Part shown: piece after piece, positions 54,501 through 64,000 of the stretch
Position numbering within the stretch: position 1 is the stretch's first letter
How the letters are laid out: each line of letters opens with the position of its first letter
Assembly (NCBI RefSeq): GCF_023053635.1
Contig: NC_086171.1
Location: 53,992,181-54,056,180 of the forward strand
DNA from: Elgaria multicarinata webbii
Taxonomy: Eukaryota; Chordata; Lepidosauria; Squamata; Anguidae
Reading direction: 5' to 3'
Length of the DNA stretch: 64,000 nucleotides
Translations under genes and position numbers: made by a program
The notes under the pieces: generated by a model
Told to the model about the DNA's origin: nothing
What the model saw: only the letters and a program-made list of their open reading frames with translations
Databases searched by the model: none

Positions 54501-57500
54501 ACTTGGCAACATCTTTTAGGCATACTCTCAAATGCATTTTTGAGAAGAAGCTACCAAGTTGCTTTGTATTTCATTCTCTTAAAAGATATTCTTGGTTGAT
54601 GTCTTTCAAAACAGAGCTATTCATTCAAATTTAATTTAGGAAGTAATATTTGGAAAAAGTAGAAAGAGCCTTAATTTGGAGTGTGTGTATGAAAAACCTG
54701 CTATTTGAGAAACTTTTGACTTAAAATAATTCAGTCCATTCTATCTGTTTCTCTTAGGGCTCTTCTAAGGCATGCCCTTGCTATGGATGTAAGTAAACAA
54801 GATAATATATTGAGAACCAAAATGCAGGGTAACATGGATAAAAATTACTTAGATTTTCTATCTGATCCTCAGCTGAGTATTGAAAATACATCTCCAGCCA
54901 TAACATCACAAGCAGATACAGGTAGGTTATCCTATGTTTAAGTTTCTAAAACTTGGGTTAAAGATTCAATTGCAAGCTTCTCTCTGCCTGTTTACTTTGA
55001 GGTAAGCAGGACCCAAGCATTGAGGGAGCGGGGTGGGGAAAAGGGCCTGGAGATTCAGGCACCCCTAGCCAAGGCTGCAACCTTATTTTAACAGAAAAAT
55101 GTGAGGCTAAAAATTATGTTTAAAGGTATTTATGGAAATGTATTACTTTGTATCTATGTATCTTCTATCCAGATATTGTGAGATTTGCTGGAGACAATAT
55201 TAGAAGCAATGTTAGAGCAGAACAAGCAACATTCTGAACAGTGAGCAAGCCTTTATCTAGAATCGGGAGAGTATGCTTGTGCAGCTATACTAAGACTTGT
55301 TGTTAGAGACAGAGATTTGTGCTTTCCTGTGTGACATGCCCTCTCAAGAGCTAACAGTCCAAGGGTTCCTTATGCATAGACAGGAAGTAAGGACAAAGCA
55401 CCATAATTATTAGGTTCTAAAAGACTAAGCATGTTAGCCTGTTGCAGCAATGTCTTCTAGCATATTAAAGGCTTAACAGATTTATTATGGCATAAGCTTT
55501 TTAGACCTGGGTCCACTTCATGTTAAAAAAATAACTTTACACTGTATTGCCATCTCGTATCAGTTTTCCTTCCAATCAGTTTTCCTTCCATCAATCAAAT
55601 ATTGAGGTCCATGGATAATAATTGTGTTTTTTACCCTTTGTTCTCAATCAATTCATATTGCTTGTTTGCTCCAGTGTTTCCAGAGCAGTATCATAACCTT
55701 TACATGCAAAGCTATTTCCCTGCAGATGGTGATTTTTGCCACAACTCCATTTGTATTATAAAGATGTTTCATTAAGTTTTCTCTTAACACAGATTAGCCG
55801 CTTTGAGGTGCTCAAGGACAAGATGGTTGGACACAAACATAAATTTATTATACACATAGAGGTACATGCTCATGCAGAAGTCTACATAGGGCATAATAAA
55901 ACCCTGTTCTCTTCCCTCATGGCTTACCCAGCCTATGTAGTGCATTGGAAAGCTTCAGAGCTTGCTTCCCACCTCTGCCCAGTGCAAGTTAACTTGTGCT
56001 CCAGAGTACAAGTAACTTGTAGAGCTGAAAGGAAAATTTTGATGGGGAATATGGGAAGAGCAGACAAAGCTCAGTTTTCCTAATGACCTGATGTGCTGCC
56101 TATGATTGTGTAGACCGCGTGAGTGGAGAAAACAAGATTCAATTGATCTTTACTTGTTAACAGATTGTACCCACTCTTCTCTGTATCAAGATTAAGTTCA
56201 TTATAACTGCTCTAAATAATGAACCATTTTGCCAAACCTTATTGGTCGTATTTGCCATCTCCAAAATTACACCATGCTACTCTAGTACCTCTTATTAATC
56301 AATGTGGAAATATATAGTTCTGGGAATCTACTGTGCATTTTTTTTGGCTTTGCTATAGAACTAGCTCTCAAATTTGCCTTCTTTAGGTTCAGTACCGTTT
56401 GGCATTAATGCATGTTATTTTAAATTATCAGCTCGGCAAGCTAGTTCTTGTGAAGATTACCAAGACTGTGAGACCACAAATATTTCTTCAAAAGAAGAGG
56501 ATAGACATGCTGATAATTCCTTATCAAAAAATGTATCTACCCGTCGTCGCTATTTGAGGATCAAACCCCAGAATGAAATGTGTTTCACTGATGACATTCC
56601 TCGAATAACTACACCAATAAATAATCTTTGTCAGCTAGACAAAAATGAGCCTGAGACAGGTTTAGAGGAAAATAATGAACAAAGCGTGGGACAGTTGCAT
56701 GTGTTGACTGATTCAAACACTGTGATGGCAGCCCCAAAGCAAGCTAATTTTAATTCTATTGGAAGTTCTAAAACACAAAAAGGGAGAAGTCAGAAGAAAA
56801 AACTGGAAACGATGAAAAATCTGACCAGGACAAGATCCAAAAAAGATAGAAGCTGTAGTAAACAGCAGTGTTCCAAAGAAAAAACAGGGACATCAGTTGG
56901 TTCCAGTGATGCTTATGACTTTAGTTTTGAGGAGAGTGTTCATATTACACCTTTCCGACAAAACAAAGAAAATGAAAAAAACACTGAGAAAAATTATGTA
57001 GAAGCAGAAACATCATCCACTTCAGAAGAGGACTCTGATGATAGTCTTTATGAGCCTTACAACAAAAAATCAAAATCCAGAAAAAAAGAAAGCTGTGCAA
57101 CTGACGTAAGTCCAGTACACTCAAGACCACAATTGAAGAAGACTGTGCATGAGCAGCATGAGAAAAATTATGTAGAAGGAACAGAAACATCATCCACTTC
57201 AGAAGAGGACTCTGATGGTAGTCTTTATGAGCCTTACAACAAAAAATCAAAATCCAGGAAAGAAAGCTGTGCAACTGACGTAAGTCCAGTACACACAAGA
57301 CCACAATTGAAGAAGACTGTGCATGAGCAACATGATAAAAATACTGAGGAGAAAAACAGGAATACTAAAAAATCAGAGAATTCTTTGAATAAAAAAACTG
57401 TTACAGGTAGGTTCTGTCTATTAAATTATGCTTTGAAAAATTAGTATCATATTTGGATAAATATGCAGTCCACAACTAACCTTTATAGATTAGAAATATG

Positions 57501-59465
57501 GTTTTGCTTGAACTTCATATGGTGGCAATCAAGTTCTGGCTTTGTTTGATAAATCTTGGCATAAATTGACCATTCATAGAACAAAGACAGTAAAGAGTAG
57601 TGTATCCTAAGAATCTGTAAACATTGCAATAATATATGTTTACTAGATTTAAAAACTTTAAAAGGGGCTTAGATAAATGGACATTACTGGCTGTTAGTCA
57701 TGACAGCTAAAAGGAAACTCCACATTTGGAGACAGAATCTCTTGACATCAGGTGCAAACAATAGCATATGCAACATTGGTGTAATAATTTGACTATAGTT
57801 TTGGACTATTGATGGAGAGTAGTGCTTCTGTAGCGAAGAAAAACAGGCGATTTAACGTTGCAATGAAAGTCACTGCATTTGTACCATGTACCATTGTAAC
57901 GGACAAAGAAGAATGCAGTAGGAATTCTTCCTATGAAAATTACAACTTTGAAGAAGGTAGTTCAGTTATAGTTGCTGTTAGCACTGTTATTCCATTCAGT
58001 TGATTATATGAATGGCTTTTTATAGACAGGAAACATTCTACTTAAATGTACATTTAATGTTTTTGGAGGTAGGAGACCTGTCAACAAGACTGATACACAT
58101 CATAAGTGATAAAAATGACTAAGAGTACACATAATTGGGGTATTTTTATTATTTTATTAATCTTACAGCCCAATCATTTATTTATTTTTAAAAGCAGACC
58201 CCACTATGTTCAATAGGGCTTACTTCCGATTGTATACAGGATTGTAGCCTTTTTATTGATACAAAGGTTGCATTCGGATAACAATCAACTCAGCAGTTGT
58301 CTATCTACGGGTTACTCTCCACACAACATGGTAATAATCAACTGTGGTGTGGATTAGGATCAGTGTTGACTATTAGACCATGCGGAGTTGACTCACTCAT
58401 CACCTGAATTCTCTGCCCCATCAGTCCTCTTTCTTAGTATCCCATCAGCCATTGCTACAAAAAATCTATCCTCAAACCACATACCTATGCCCTGTAGAGT
58501 TCCTTGGGGAGAATCTTGGGCTTAAGTAGGTAACCACCTTTCCATATTATGGTTGATGCCACACTGTAAGCTTTGTCTCCATACTTGCCTATTGTCTAAT
58601 CCCACCAGTCATGTTTGAGGTAGTAAATGGTAACGCAGTAACTTTTTGACATCAACTTTATGTGGGCAACTATGATATTGTCCTTATGTGAAAATTGCAC
58701 TTTCTTGTGGAGAAGGTTTCATCTGAAACACGAATTGTGGCACTTTGACTATCTACGGTGGTGATAATTTCCAAGCAGTATCAAGTTTTGTTGTATTGGT
58801 AGTTGTCATCTTAATAATTTAAAACTAAATATATTTTCTTTTATGCTGGATTCAAGACATGTAGAGTTGGATTTGGGGGTGGGGGGATAAGCTTATTTAA
58901 ATGGCTTTGAACAAAACAAGACAAATAATAACTTCTTTCACCAGATAGAGCATGTGAAACTCTTCAAAAACATCGTCTCCTTCTTGGTGATATTACCAAC
59001 CTTGAATCTTCATCATCTAGCCAAACTAGATTTTCTCACCCGCCCATCAGTACGGAAATAGAAGACATTTCTCTCCACAAACGTAGATGTACTGTTTCTG
59101 TGAGCTATAAGGAACCAACTATCAGTGGGTTAGTATTTTTGTTCAAGGGGTCATGATCAGTTTTTCTTGAGTTAGTTGTATATTCAGTTTAGAAACATTT
59201 TTCTGAAGATAAAATCCAATCTTATTTGAGCTTTCTTCATCAATTTAATTATATTATATGCCAGGAATGTACTACAATAATACTTCCAGAACTGAGTATT
59301 AATATTTTGCTAATTTGTTTTGATAGGAAGCTCAGAAGAGGAGACCCTTTTACAGACACTGGTTTTCTGAATTCTCCCATTTTTAAAGAGAAAAAGAGCA
59401 AGCGTAGTTCTGTTAAAAAGAAATCGCTGTCCAGATACAACGAGGCATTTGTTGGTTGTCTTTAA
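51435..59465 (+). CDS. SGO1: Shugoshin 1, complete coding region over nine coding exons (707 codons with cassette exon)
   Basis: SGO1 recruits PP2A-B56 to centromeres and shields cohesin (SCC1-SA2) from removal in mitosis. Joined exons: 51435-51576, 51654-51850, 52587-52673, 53849-53916, 54758-54921, 56387-57406, 57834-57956, 58945-59128, 59327-59465. All have GT/AG ends and consistent phases. Domains: N-terminal [20 protein letters not shown] block (about 1-30); PP2A-binding coiled coil (about 50-105) with Asn61 conserved at the same number as in human; Y396-D-F398, the Y-x-F cohesin motif, with T407 in HITPFRQ 11 residues later, the spacing of human Y335/T346; a KEN motif at 413-415; acidic tandem repeat 420-535; SGO C-box [13 protein letters not shown] (646-658); and the [10 protein letters not shown] tail. 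Human SGO1 is about 561 residues, so this one is longer. The ATG has A at -3 and G at +4. Confidence 0.96.
51654..51850 (+). CDS. SGO1: SGO1 exon 3 (coiled coil, PP2A-binding)
   Basis: Acceptor TTTCTTCCAG, donor GGAG|GTATTT. Encodes residues 48-113, including [20 protein letters not shown] and [20 protein letters not shown]. The intron before it (51,577-51,653) is only 77 bp. Confidence 0.95.
52587..52673 (+). CDS. SGO1: SGO1 exon 4
   Basis: Acceptor TTTTTGTTTAG, donor GAT|GTATGT, phase 0 on both sides. 29 codons: [20 protein letters not shown] then TNLLGPAKD, a pattern shared with other vertebrate SGO1 proteins. Confidence 0.9.
52674..53848. other. SGO1 intron 4
   Basis: Contains a small inverted repeat (AATAAGCTA..TAGCTTATT, 52,940-52,964) with a third TAATAAGCTA copy 47 bp on. 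It also holds the P1 palindrome listed at 53,221. Confidence 0.6.
53221..53345. repeat. Palindromic family P1 copy inside SGO1 intron 4
   Basis: CCAATGCTCTCCAGCTGTTT..CAGCATAGCCAATGG..CCCTGGGAGTTGTTGTCCAA..GGGCACCAGTTTGGGGAATG. Confidence 0.6.
53849..53916 (+). CDS. SGO1: SGO1 exon 5
   Basis: Acceptor TTATTTTCTACAG, donor TCTGA|GTAAGT. Encodes [20 protein letters not shown] then DS, ending two bases into codon 165. Confidence 0.9.
54758..54921 (+). CDS. SGO1: SGO1 exon 6
   Basis: Acceptor GTTTCTCTTAG, donor ACAG|GTAGGT. Encodes [20 protein letters not shown] and on to residue 219. It corresponds to the poorly conserved linker after the coiled coil. Confidence 0.88.
54922..56386. other. SGO1 intron 6, no recognised feature
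   Basis: About 1.46 kb. The 115-codon frame at 55,736-56,083 has no family resemblance and no splice context. I treat it as chance. Confidence 0.5.
56387..57406 (+). CDS. SGO1: SGO1 exon 7 (large exon with Y-x-F motif and tandem acidic repeat)
   Basis: Acceptor GCCTTCTTTAG, donor TTACAG|GTAGGT. It is 1020 nt, phase 1 to phase 1. It corresponds to the single large exon of other vertebrate SGO1 genes. It carries Lys/Ser-rich sequence, [20 protein letters not shown], the KEN motif and two 58-residue repeats. Confidence 0.96.
56986..57333 (+). repeat. In-frame tandem duplication of 174 bp in SGO1 exon 7
   Basis: Copy 1 is 56,986-57,159 (residues 420-477) and copy 2 is 57,160-57,333 (residues 478-535). 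Both are 174 bp. They differ by a handful of substitutions plus one 3-bp gain and one 3-bp loss that cancel in length, so the frame is kept. Each contains [36 protein letters not shown] and [12 protein letters not shown]. Confidence 0.97.
57834..57956 (+). CDS. SGO1: SGO1 exon 8, probable cassette exon (123 nt)
   Basis: Acceptor CTTCTGTAG, donor GAAG|GTAGTT, both weaker than at the other exons, with a poor pyrimidine tract. It is phase 1 to phase 1, so skipping keeps the frame. It encodes [20 protein letters not shown] then [21 protein letters not shown] do not recognise a counterpart in human SGO1. Open frame plus fitting phases support it; splicing is unproven. Confidence 0.6.
57957..58944. 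other. SGO1 intron 8
   Basis: Holds the P2 copy at 58,165 and a stretch (58,262-58,700) with inverted blocks (CGGATAACAATCAACT..TAATAATCAACTGTGGTG) that may be another MITE. Confidence 0.5.
58165..58252. repeat. Palindromic family P2 copy in SGO1 intron 8
   Basis: CAGACCCCACTATGTTCAAT..AGGGCTTACTTCC..ATACAGGATTGTAGCC. Confidence 0.6.
58945..59128 (+). CDS. SGO1: SGO1 exon 9 (SGO C-box)
   Basis: Acceptor TTCTTTCACCAG, donor AGTGG|GTTAGT. Contains [10 protein letters not shown] (like human LSLKDITNVS) and [17 protein letters not shown], the basic motif that in SGO1 reads the BUB1 mark on histone H2A. The human PVVKIRRLSLSP segment between them has no clear counterpart. Confidence 0.95.
59327..59465 (+). 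CDS. SGO1: SGO1 exon 10 (last coding exon, stop TAA)
   Basis: Acceptor TTTTGATAG. Encodes [20 protein letters not shown] then [13 protein letters not shown] and stop. It is collinear with human [20 protein letters not shown]. Confidence 0.97.
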
Positions 59466-59782
59466 GAACCTTCATATGAAGCAAAACCTGACTTTTCAGT
59501 TTCAGTATTCTTATGCTATAAAGTGTACTAGCCAGAATACTGTTGCTAAGAATTTGTAAGTATATATTTGTACATATAACTGTTTTACTTATGGTTTAGA
59601 GTGGGCTTTTACGTAGAACACAGGAATGTTTTGTTTTGAAATGTAGGTTTTATTAAATGCTTAGTGTCAAATGTAGATCATTTTAGCAGTACAGCCTTTG
59701 ATTACAAGCACAATTGTTGACTTTCTTTGTAGAATTTTCTAAATGACTATTTACTTATATTGGAACTTACATTGAAATTTAT

Positions 59783-59788
59783 ATTAAA
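59783..59788 (+). terminator. SGO1: Likely SGO1 poly(A) signal ATTAAA
   Basis: ATTAAA 318 bp after the stop codon. Cleavage would fall near 59,800-59,815. An earlier weaker candidate is the ATTAAA at 59,652. The 3' UTR would be about 340 nt. Confidence 0.5.
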
Positions 59789-59815
59789 ATGGTTAATAAC
59801 GTTAAAAAACGAATT

Positions 59816-60554
59816 CCATTCTAGCTTGCTCTCCTATTATTCCAGCATCCATTCACTTGTAGTTCTGGCATTTCATAGTTGCATATAGACAATAGCGTAG
59901 TTGTCCTGTATGCACGTTTATTTGGCAGCAAATCCCCTGAACATTATGGGATTTATTTCTGGGATAGGCTTGTACTATATTTATATGTTGGGATGTTTTG
60001 AGTTCTGCATTAGAACTCTCAAGTAATAAGCAAACTTTTGCTCATGCACTTCCCTCAGCCGTCAACACCCCTTCCAGTAGACTGTGGCAGAAGGAGTGAA
60101 GGGAGGCAGGCCCACTCCATCATTAGCTGAGAGACCAATGACCTTTGGCTCCTTTTCTCCTTGAACTGTATACTTTCCTGCTGTAGTTATAAGAACTTTG
60201 TAACAGAACAAACGCTCTCCCTCCCAATCCCTTTTCTTTTTGGGTCATGTCTTTAAGATTGTAAGCTTGAGGGCAGCAATTGTCTTATTTGATCTTTGTA
60301 AGTTGCTCTGGGAGCCTTTTCTGGCCAAGAGAAGGGGAATTTTTTTCAAAATAACTGTAGACAAAATAGCCCCTAACAAGTACTAAAGTTGGTTATAGCC
60401 TTTTGGCAGTCATTGGTGTGTTGTTGTTGTTGTTGTTTTTAATTGCAGACCAAGTTTTAAAGTTATGTATGTCTACATGAAAATAGTAACCAGATGCAAT
60501 TGCATAGGTTTTGCTTTGGCATGGTGAATACCTTTTCTTACCATCTAAAAGTGA
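59816..60554. other. Intergenic between SGO1 and KAT2B
   Basis: Contains an L2-like 3' end at about 60,250-60,350 (GATTGTAAGCTTGAGGGCAG..TTGCTCTGGGAGCC) and a (TTG)n at 60,419-60,437. Confidence 0.5.
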
Positions 60555-61120
60555 CATGGTACAATTAACATATTATGTGCTCTACATAAGGCTACCTTTA
60601 GTATGGAAACTTCAACCAGTTCAAAATATGGCAGCCAGGTTGGTCACTGGTACACCTATGGGGGACCATATTACACCAACTTTAAAATCACTTCACTGGC
60701 TGCCAATTAGTTTCTGGGTGAAGTATAAAGTGCCCTACATGGTTTGGGTCCAGGTTACCTTCTCCCATACAATCTGCCCTGCACACTCAGGTCCTCTGGG
60801 AAGGGTTTACTCCAGTCAGCCACAACTAGGCTGGCAACTGCTAACCCGAAGACCTTTTCTAATGTTGCCCAGACTGGAATGGCCTGCCGGAGGAGATTCG
60901 TCAGCTTAATGCTCTCTCTGAGTTTAAGATAGCTGTAAAGACTAGTCTCTCTTCCAGCAAGCCTACCCAGATGAATTTTAAACCTAAGAATTTTAAAATG
61001 CTGTGGTTGTTATTTTAATGTATTGGTTTTACATGCTCTTTTAACTAATTTTATGTATTATATTTCATTTAGTGATCCCCCTCGATCCAGAGGGAGAGGC
61101 AGGTAATAAATATATTATTA
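60555..61120 (+). mobile_element. L2-type LINE 3' end
   Basis: The frame from about 60,600 reads LVWKLQPVQNMAARLVTGTP..HITPTLKSLHWLPISFWVKY, the typical L2 reverse-transcriptase C-terminal region. A frameshift and the ORF end follow. The 3' UTR ends CTCGATCCAGAGGGAGAGGC..AATAAATATATTATTATTA. Confidence 0.8.
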
Positions 61121-61326
61121 TTAATCATTGTGCTGAACCCTATCTCCCCACTTTTTCAAAATTCTTCCCTCCTTGTGAATTCAATAGCTGCTTACCTTAC
61201 TCAGTGAATAAGTTGTCCAAGGAGTTTTCTACTTACATTTTATTTTTAAACTGCCCTGTGCCCTGCTCGCTCACTTATAGCATTGTAGGGTTCTTAACAG
61301 GCTTTCAGCTCACCCTGACTAACATT

Positions 61327-61442
61327 GGCCCTATTCAGACCACACGCTAAACCATGCTGCTTAACCACGTAATGGTTAATGGAATTTCCGTTACCATTTT
61401 GTGGTTAAGCAGCATGGTTTCGCGTGTTCTCTGAACGTGGCC
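61327..61442. repeat. MITE family P5, palindromic copy
   Basis: GGCCCTATTCAGACCACACG..CTAAACCATGCTGCTTAACC and its near reverse complement GGTTAAGCAGCATGGTTTCG..CTGAACGTGGCC make a hairpin of 116 bp. Related to the ends at 31,335 and 31,974. Confidence 0.65.
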
Positions 61443-62089
61443 ATTCCAGACAGTGCTACAGGACTGAAAGCCTGTGTTGTGATGAGCCTCTGCTGCTGGA
61501 AGCAGGAACTGGCCTTTTCTAAAGCTCTTAAAAGCTTTCGAAAAGTCCCATTCCTGCTTGCAGCACTGCAGCATTTCCACCCCGTTCAGGCAGGGAGCTG
61601 CCTGTTGCTGTTTCCCTGCTTGAGGAGGGATAGAAGAACATTTGCAAGCACAGAGACACCAGCCATAGCCAGCATTCGCTGTACTTGCAAAACACTCTCC
61701 CTGCTCAGGAAGGAAGAGAAGAACCTTGACTGCATGTAGACTGTAAAAAGAAAAGACATACCTCTCGGCCACCTCGTAACAGTAAGGTAAATGCCAAAGC
61801 CTTATACCCTGAGAATTTCTCAAATAAAATCTCATGCCTTTAACACTATTTTCATATGTGATTTCTTTTCAACTCTCCCTTCATCAAATGGTTGAAAATT
61901 TCAGCACAGCACTAGTAAGATTAGCATATCAAAGGCTATCCACACACGATGAATACTTAAGGGTTTTTTTTATAAGCAAGTTACAAAATAGCACACAAGA
62001 TTAATTTTATACATATAATTTAAAACCATTTTATACCAGTACAATAAATAATTTTACAAATGTAAAATTTCAGTTAAAGCATTTTTAAA
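61443..62089. other. Intergenic downstream of both genes
   Basis: Contains inverted blocks around 61,490-61,565 (GCTGGAAGCAGGAACTGG..CCCATTCCTGCTTGCAGC), perhaps part of a larger MITE with the palindrome before it. A 162-codon minus frame spanning this has no family resemblance. Confidence 0.4.
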
Positions 62090-63938
62090 ACACATTGTAC
62101 TATATATAGCTTTATTGCACAATATCTATGAAAATAATCTTTAAATTAGAAACCAAATGTTTTCAATATAGAAGAGACTCTAATTTCAAGACAATAAGAA
62201 TCTTTGAAAATAACACTTTCACAGGATATCAAGCTTAAGAGGTGATTTTGTTGGCCCAGTTTACAAAATACTTGAAAATTACTACTTAAATACTCTAATA
62301 CACAGTTGCATCATTGTACCTTTAAATACAAAGCCAAATAAATTTGATTTTATATAAAGCACTAAGGCATTTCTATGTTACCATTTTGACTATTTTTGTA
62401 CCATTTCCTTCTACCAAGGTCATCTAGTTTTAGAATTAGAATAAACACTACTATAGAAGTCTTGAAAAAAATGATATTCCTTTTGCAATGCAGTTTGCTA
62501 CTTTTCTACAGCAGTTTACTAGTGAAATATTTCAGTAAATATAAAAACAGCATGAAATTCTAGTCCTCCAATGCCATTGTAGAAATATAAATTAGGGAGA
62601 AGAAATCAAAGTGATTAGATTTTCTTCCTCTCTTCGCAGTGTTGTGAGAGACATTGTAGTAAAACTCAGTGGTTAGTCGATATTTCTTCATCCCACACAA
62701 ACAACTATTTGCATGAATGGAAGTGCATTTCCTATGTATAATACAAGGGATAGCTAAAAATATAGATGTGGTAATTAATAATAATCTAGTAAACATTTGT
62801 TTTAGAGCTTTGGTTGAAAATTAGTTTAATATAACCAATATACAAGACAGAAGTTAACACTGGGAGAGGGTATGGTCAAAATTGCTTTTATAAAGTTCAC
62901 AAAACCTTTGAAAGTGTCAAATATGGCCCTAATCCAGAAAAAGTTGCATGCAACAAGGCATTGTGTGCAAATAGCACTCTGAGAGAAAACTGAAGCAGCA
63001 CCTGTTGTAATAGTTGAAGTAACACATTCCCATCTGCATCAAGATTGATGGGAATGCACCACCACACTTGGGTAGGGATACCAAAGATCATATTGCGCTA
63101 GTAAGATGCATGTGTGCCTCAGATGTATCACCTGCGGGATCTAGTGTTAACCTAAAAGCAGAATTCTGTATCTGTCCTTTTCACCCACACATTGCAGCAC
63201 CTAGTGTGACTGAGGCAGAATGGCTTTTCATGCATAAAAACCTATAGAGGCAAAGCAACTACTGGACTGGGGTATAAGAGTAGAAAAGTTGATTGGTTCA
63301 TTTTTAATATGCTTTTTTTTGTTGGCTCTATAAAAGACTGAACAATAATAGTTTGTGACTACCACAGATTTTGAAGTCCTTCTGGGAACATGACCTACAC
63401 AGTTAAAGTTAGCATGATGCTACATATCTTATAAGATTTTCTTTGCAAATGCAAGCAACAAGGACCAAATTCACAGAGGAAGTTTGCATCTATTTAGGGA
63501 TTTCATCCTTCTAGCTTACAGTTCTTCCTTATCCTTTCATAGCACCTTCTCTTAGTTTGAATGTTTCTTTAAAATATATATATAAAAACTCATTTCCCCT
63601 TCAACAGCATCTTTGCTGTAAAAAATAAAAAGCTATATTACAATTTGATACTGCATTACAATAAGCTTAAACATTCACTGCTTGGAAAAAACTCCCTTTC
63701 CAAATTTCCAAACTGTTTGTGCAATACATCTAATAAAAATTGAATACACTGCAAAAGGGCATGCAAGTGTACATTTAAAAAGACTGTAATAAAATAAACT
63801 CTTCTATATTACATGTTTTAAAAGTGCTAGTTAATAAAACAAATTTATTTAAAACACAAGTTCCAATTCTATTGAAAGATTAACTGCATATTCTGCTCTT
63901 AAATTACGTATCTTGATTGCATGAGATAAGGACAATCA
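62090..63938 (-). other. KAT2B: KAT2B 3' untranslated region
   Basis: Follows the KAT2B stop on the minus strand. It is repeat-free and AT-rich, unlike the intergenic DNA beyond, with no splice sites needed. Its length of about 1.85 kb is in the range I recall for the mammalian KAT2B 3' UTR. Minus-strand frames inside it are not coding. Confidence 0.75.
62111..62116 (-). terminator. KAT2B: Likely KAT2B poly(A) signal AATAAA
   Basis: TTTATT on the plus strand is AATAAA for the minus-strand gene. A GT-rich AATGTGTTTT lies just beyond on that strand. It marks the transition from smooth UTR-like sequence to ordinary intergenic DNA. Confidence 0.6.
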
Positions 63939-64000
63939 TTACTTGTCAATTAATCCAGCTTCTTTAATTTTTGTGTAGAAGAATTTCTCCAGTATATTGG
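63939..64000 (-). CDS. KAT2B: Lysine acetyltransferase 2B (PCAF), C-terminal end of last coding exon, partial
   Basis: Reading from the window edge on the minus strand gives NILEKFFYTKIKEAGLIDK then stop TAA at 63,941-63,939. Human KAT2B ends NILEKFFFSKIKEAGLIDK, so the match is nearly exact. These residues form the last helix of the bromodomain, which binds acetyl-lysine on histones. The catalytic GNAT domain lies upstream, outside the window. The gene runs toward SGO1, tail to tail. Only 19 codons are visible. KAT2A has a similar C-terminus, but synteny with SGO1 supports KAT2B. Confidence 0.95.
   Translation of the reverse strand, partial: NILEKFFYTKIKEAGLIDK

Noticed and set aside
56945-57304. 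119-codon minus-strand frame opposite SGO1 exon 7
   Set aside because: A shadow of the SGO1 coding strand; its internal repeat only mirrors the duplicated block.
57812-57833. An alternative SGO1 start codon upstream of exon 8
   Set aside because: The ATG lies in the intron just before the inferred acceptor. The upstream exons are well supported and in phase.
61347-61835. 162-codon minus-strand frame near KAT2B
   Set aside because: It covers a palindromic MITE and adjoining inverted blocks, with no family resemblance.
62560-63091. Two minus-strand frames inside the KAT2B 3' UTR
   Set aside because: They lie after the authentic KAT2B stop codon and show no conserved protein features.

Overview
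The window is vertebrate nuclear DNA, almost certainly from a squamate reptile (a lizard-like lepidosaur). The evidence is its repeat set: Sauria SINEs, a BovB (RTE) LINE tail, CR1- and L2-type LINE tails, a SPIN-like hAT element, and many short palindromic MITE-like families. It holds one complete protein gene and the edge of a second. The species cannot be named from the sequence.

Layout. Positions 1-48,300 are intergenic and repeat-dense. I found no host exon in this part. It consists of LINE 3' ends (L2-type, CR1-type, BovB and one unclassified LINE with a 14-bp target duplication), Sauria SINEs, three solo LTRs, a 1.18-kb hAT-like element carrying 155-bp tandem repeats, and several palindromic families. 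A few unique AT-rich stretches could be conserved regulatory DNA. Positions about 48,330-49,150 are a CpG-rich, TATA-less promoter with TCTCGCGAGA, E2F-type, CRE, CCAAT and CHR-like motifs. Positions 51,435-59,465 (+) are the coding exons of shugoshin 1 (SGO1), the centromeric cohesin protector. At the right edge, 63,939-64,000 (-) is the last coding piece of KAT2B (PCAF). Its 3' UTR runs left to about 62,090.

SGO1 and KAT2B converge tail to tail, with about 2.3 kb between their likely poly(A) sites. Their order and orientation match my recollection of human 3p24. The long gene-free stretch on the far side of SGO1 also fits that region.

The SGO1 model has nine coding exons and 707 codons. 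It keeps the N-terminal PP2A-binding coiled coil (Asn61 conserved), the Y-x-F cohesin-binding motif followed 11 residues later by the Thr-Pro site, and the C-terminal basic SGO motif. Three things are unusual. Its large exon carries a near-identical tandem duplication of a 58-residue acidic block. A 123-nt in-frame cassette exon has weak splice sites. The HP1-binding PxVxI stretch seen in human SGO1 is not visible.

The most unusual non-genic objects are the hAT-like element at 23,443-24,618, a MITE holding both a solo LTR and a SPIN element (43,737-44,878), and a TA-flanked 316-bp palindromic family present about six times.
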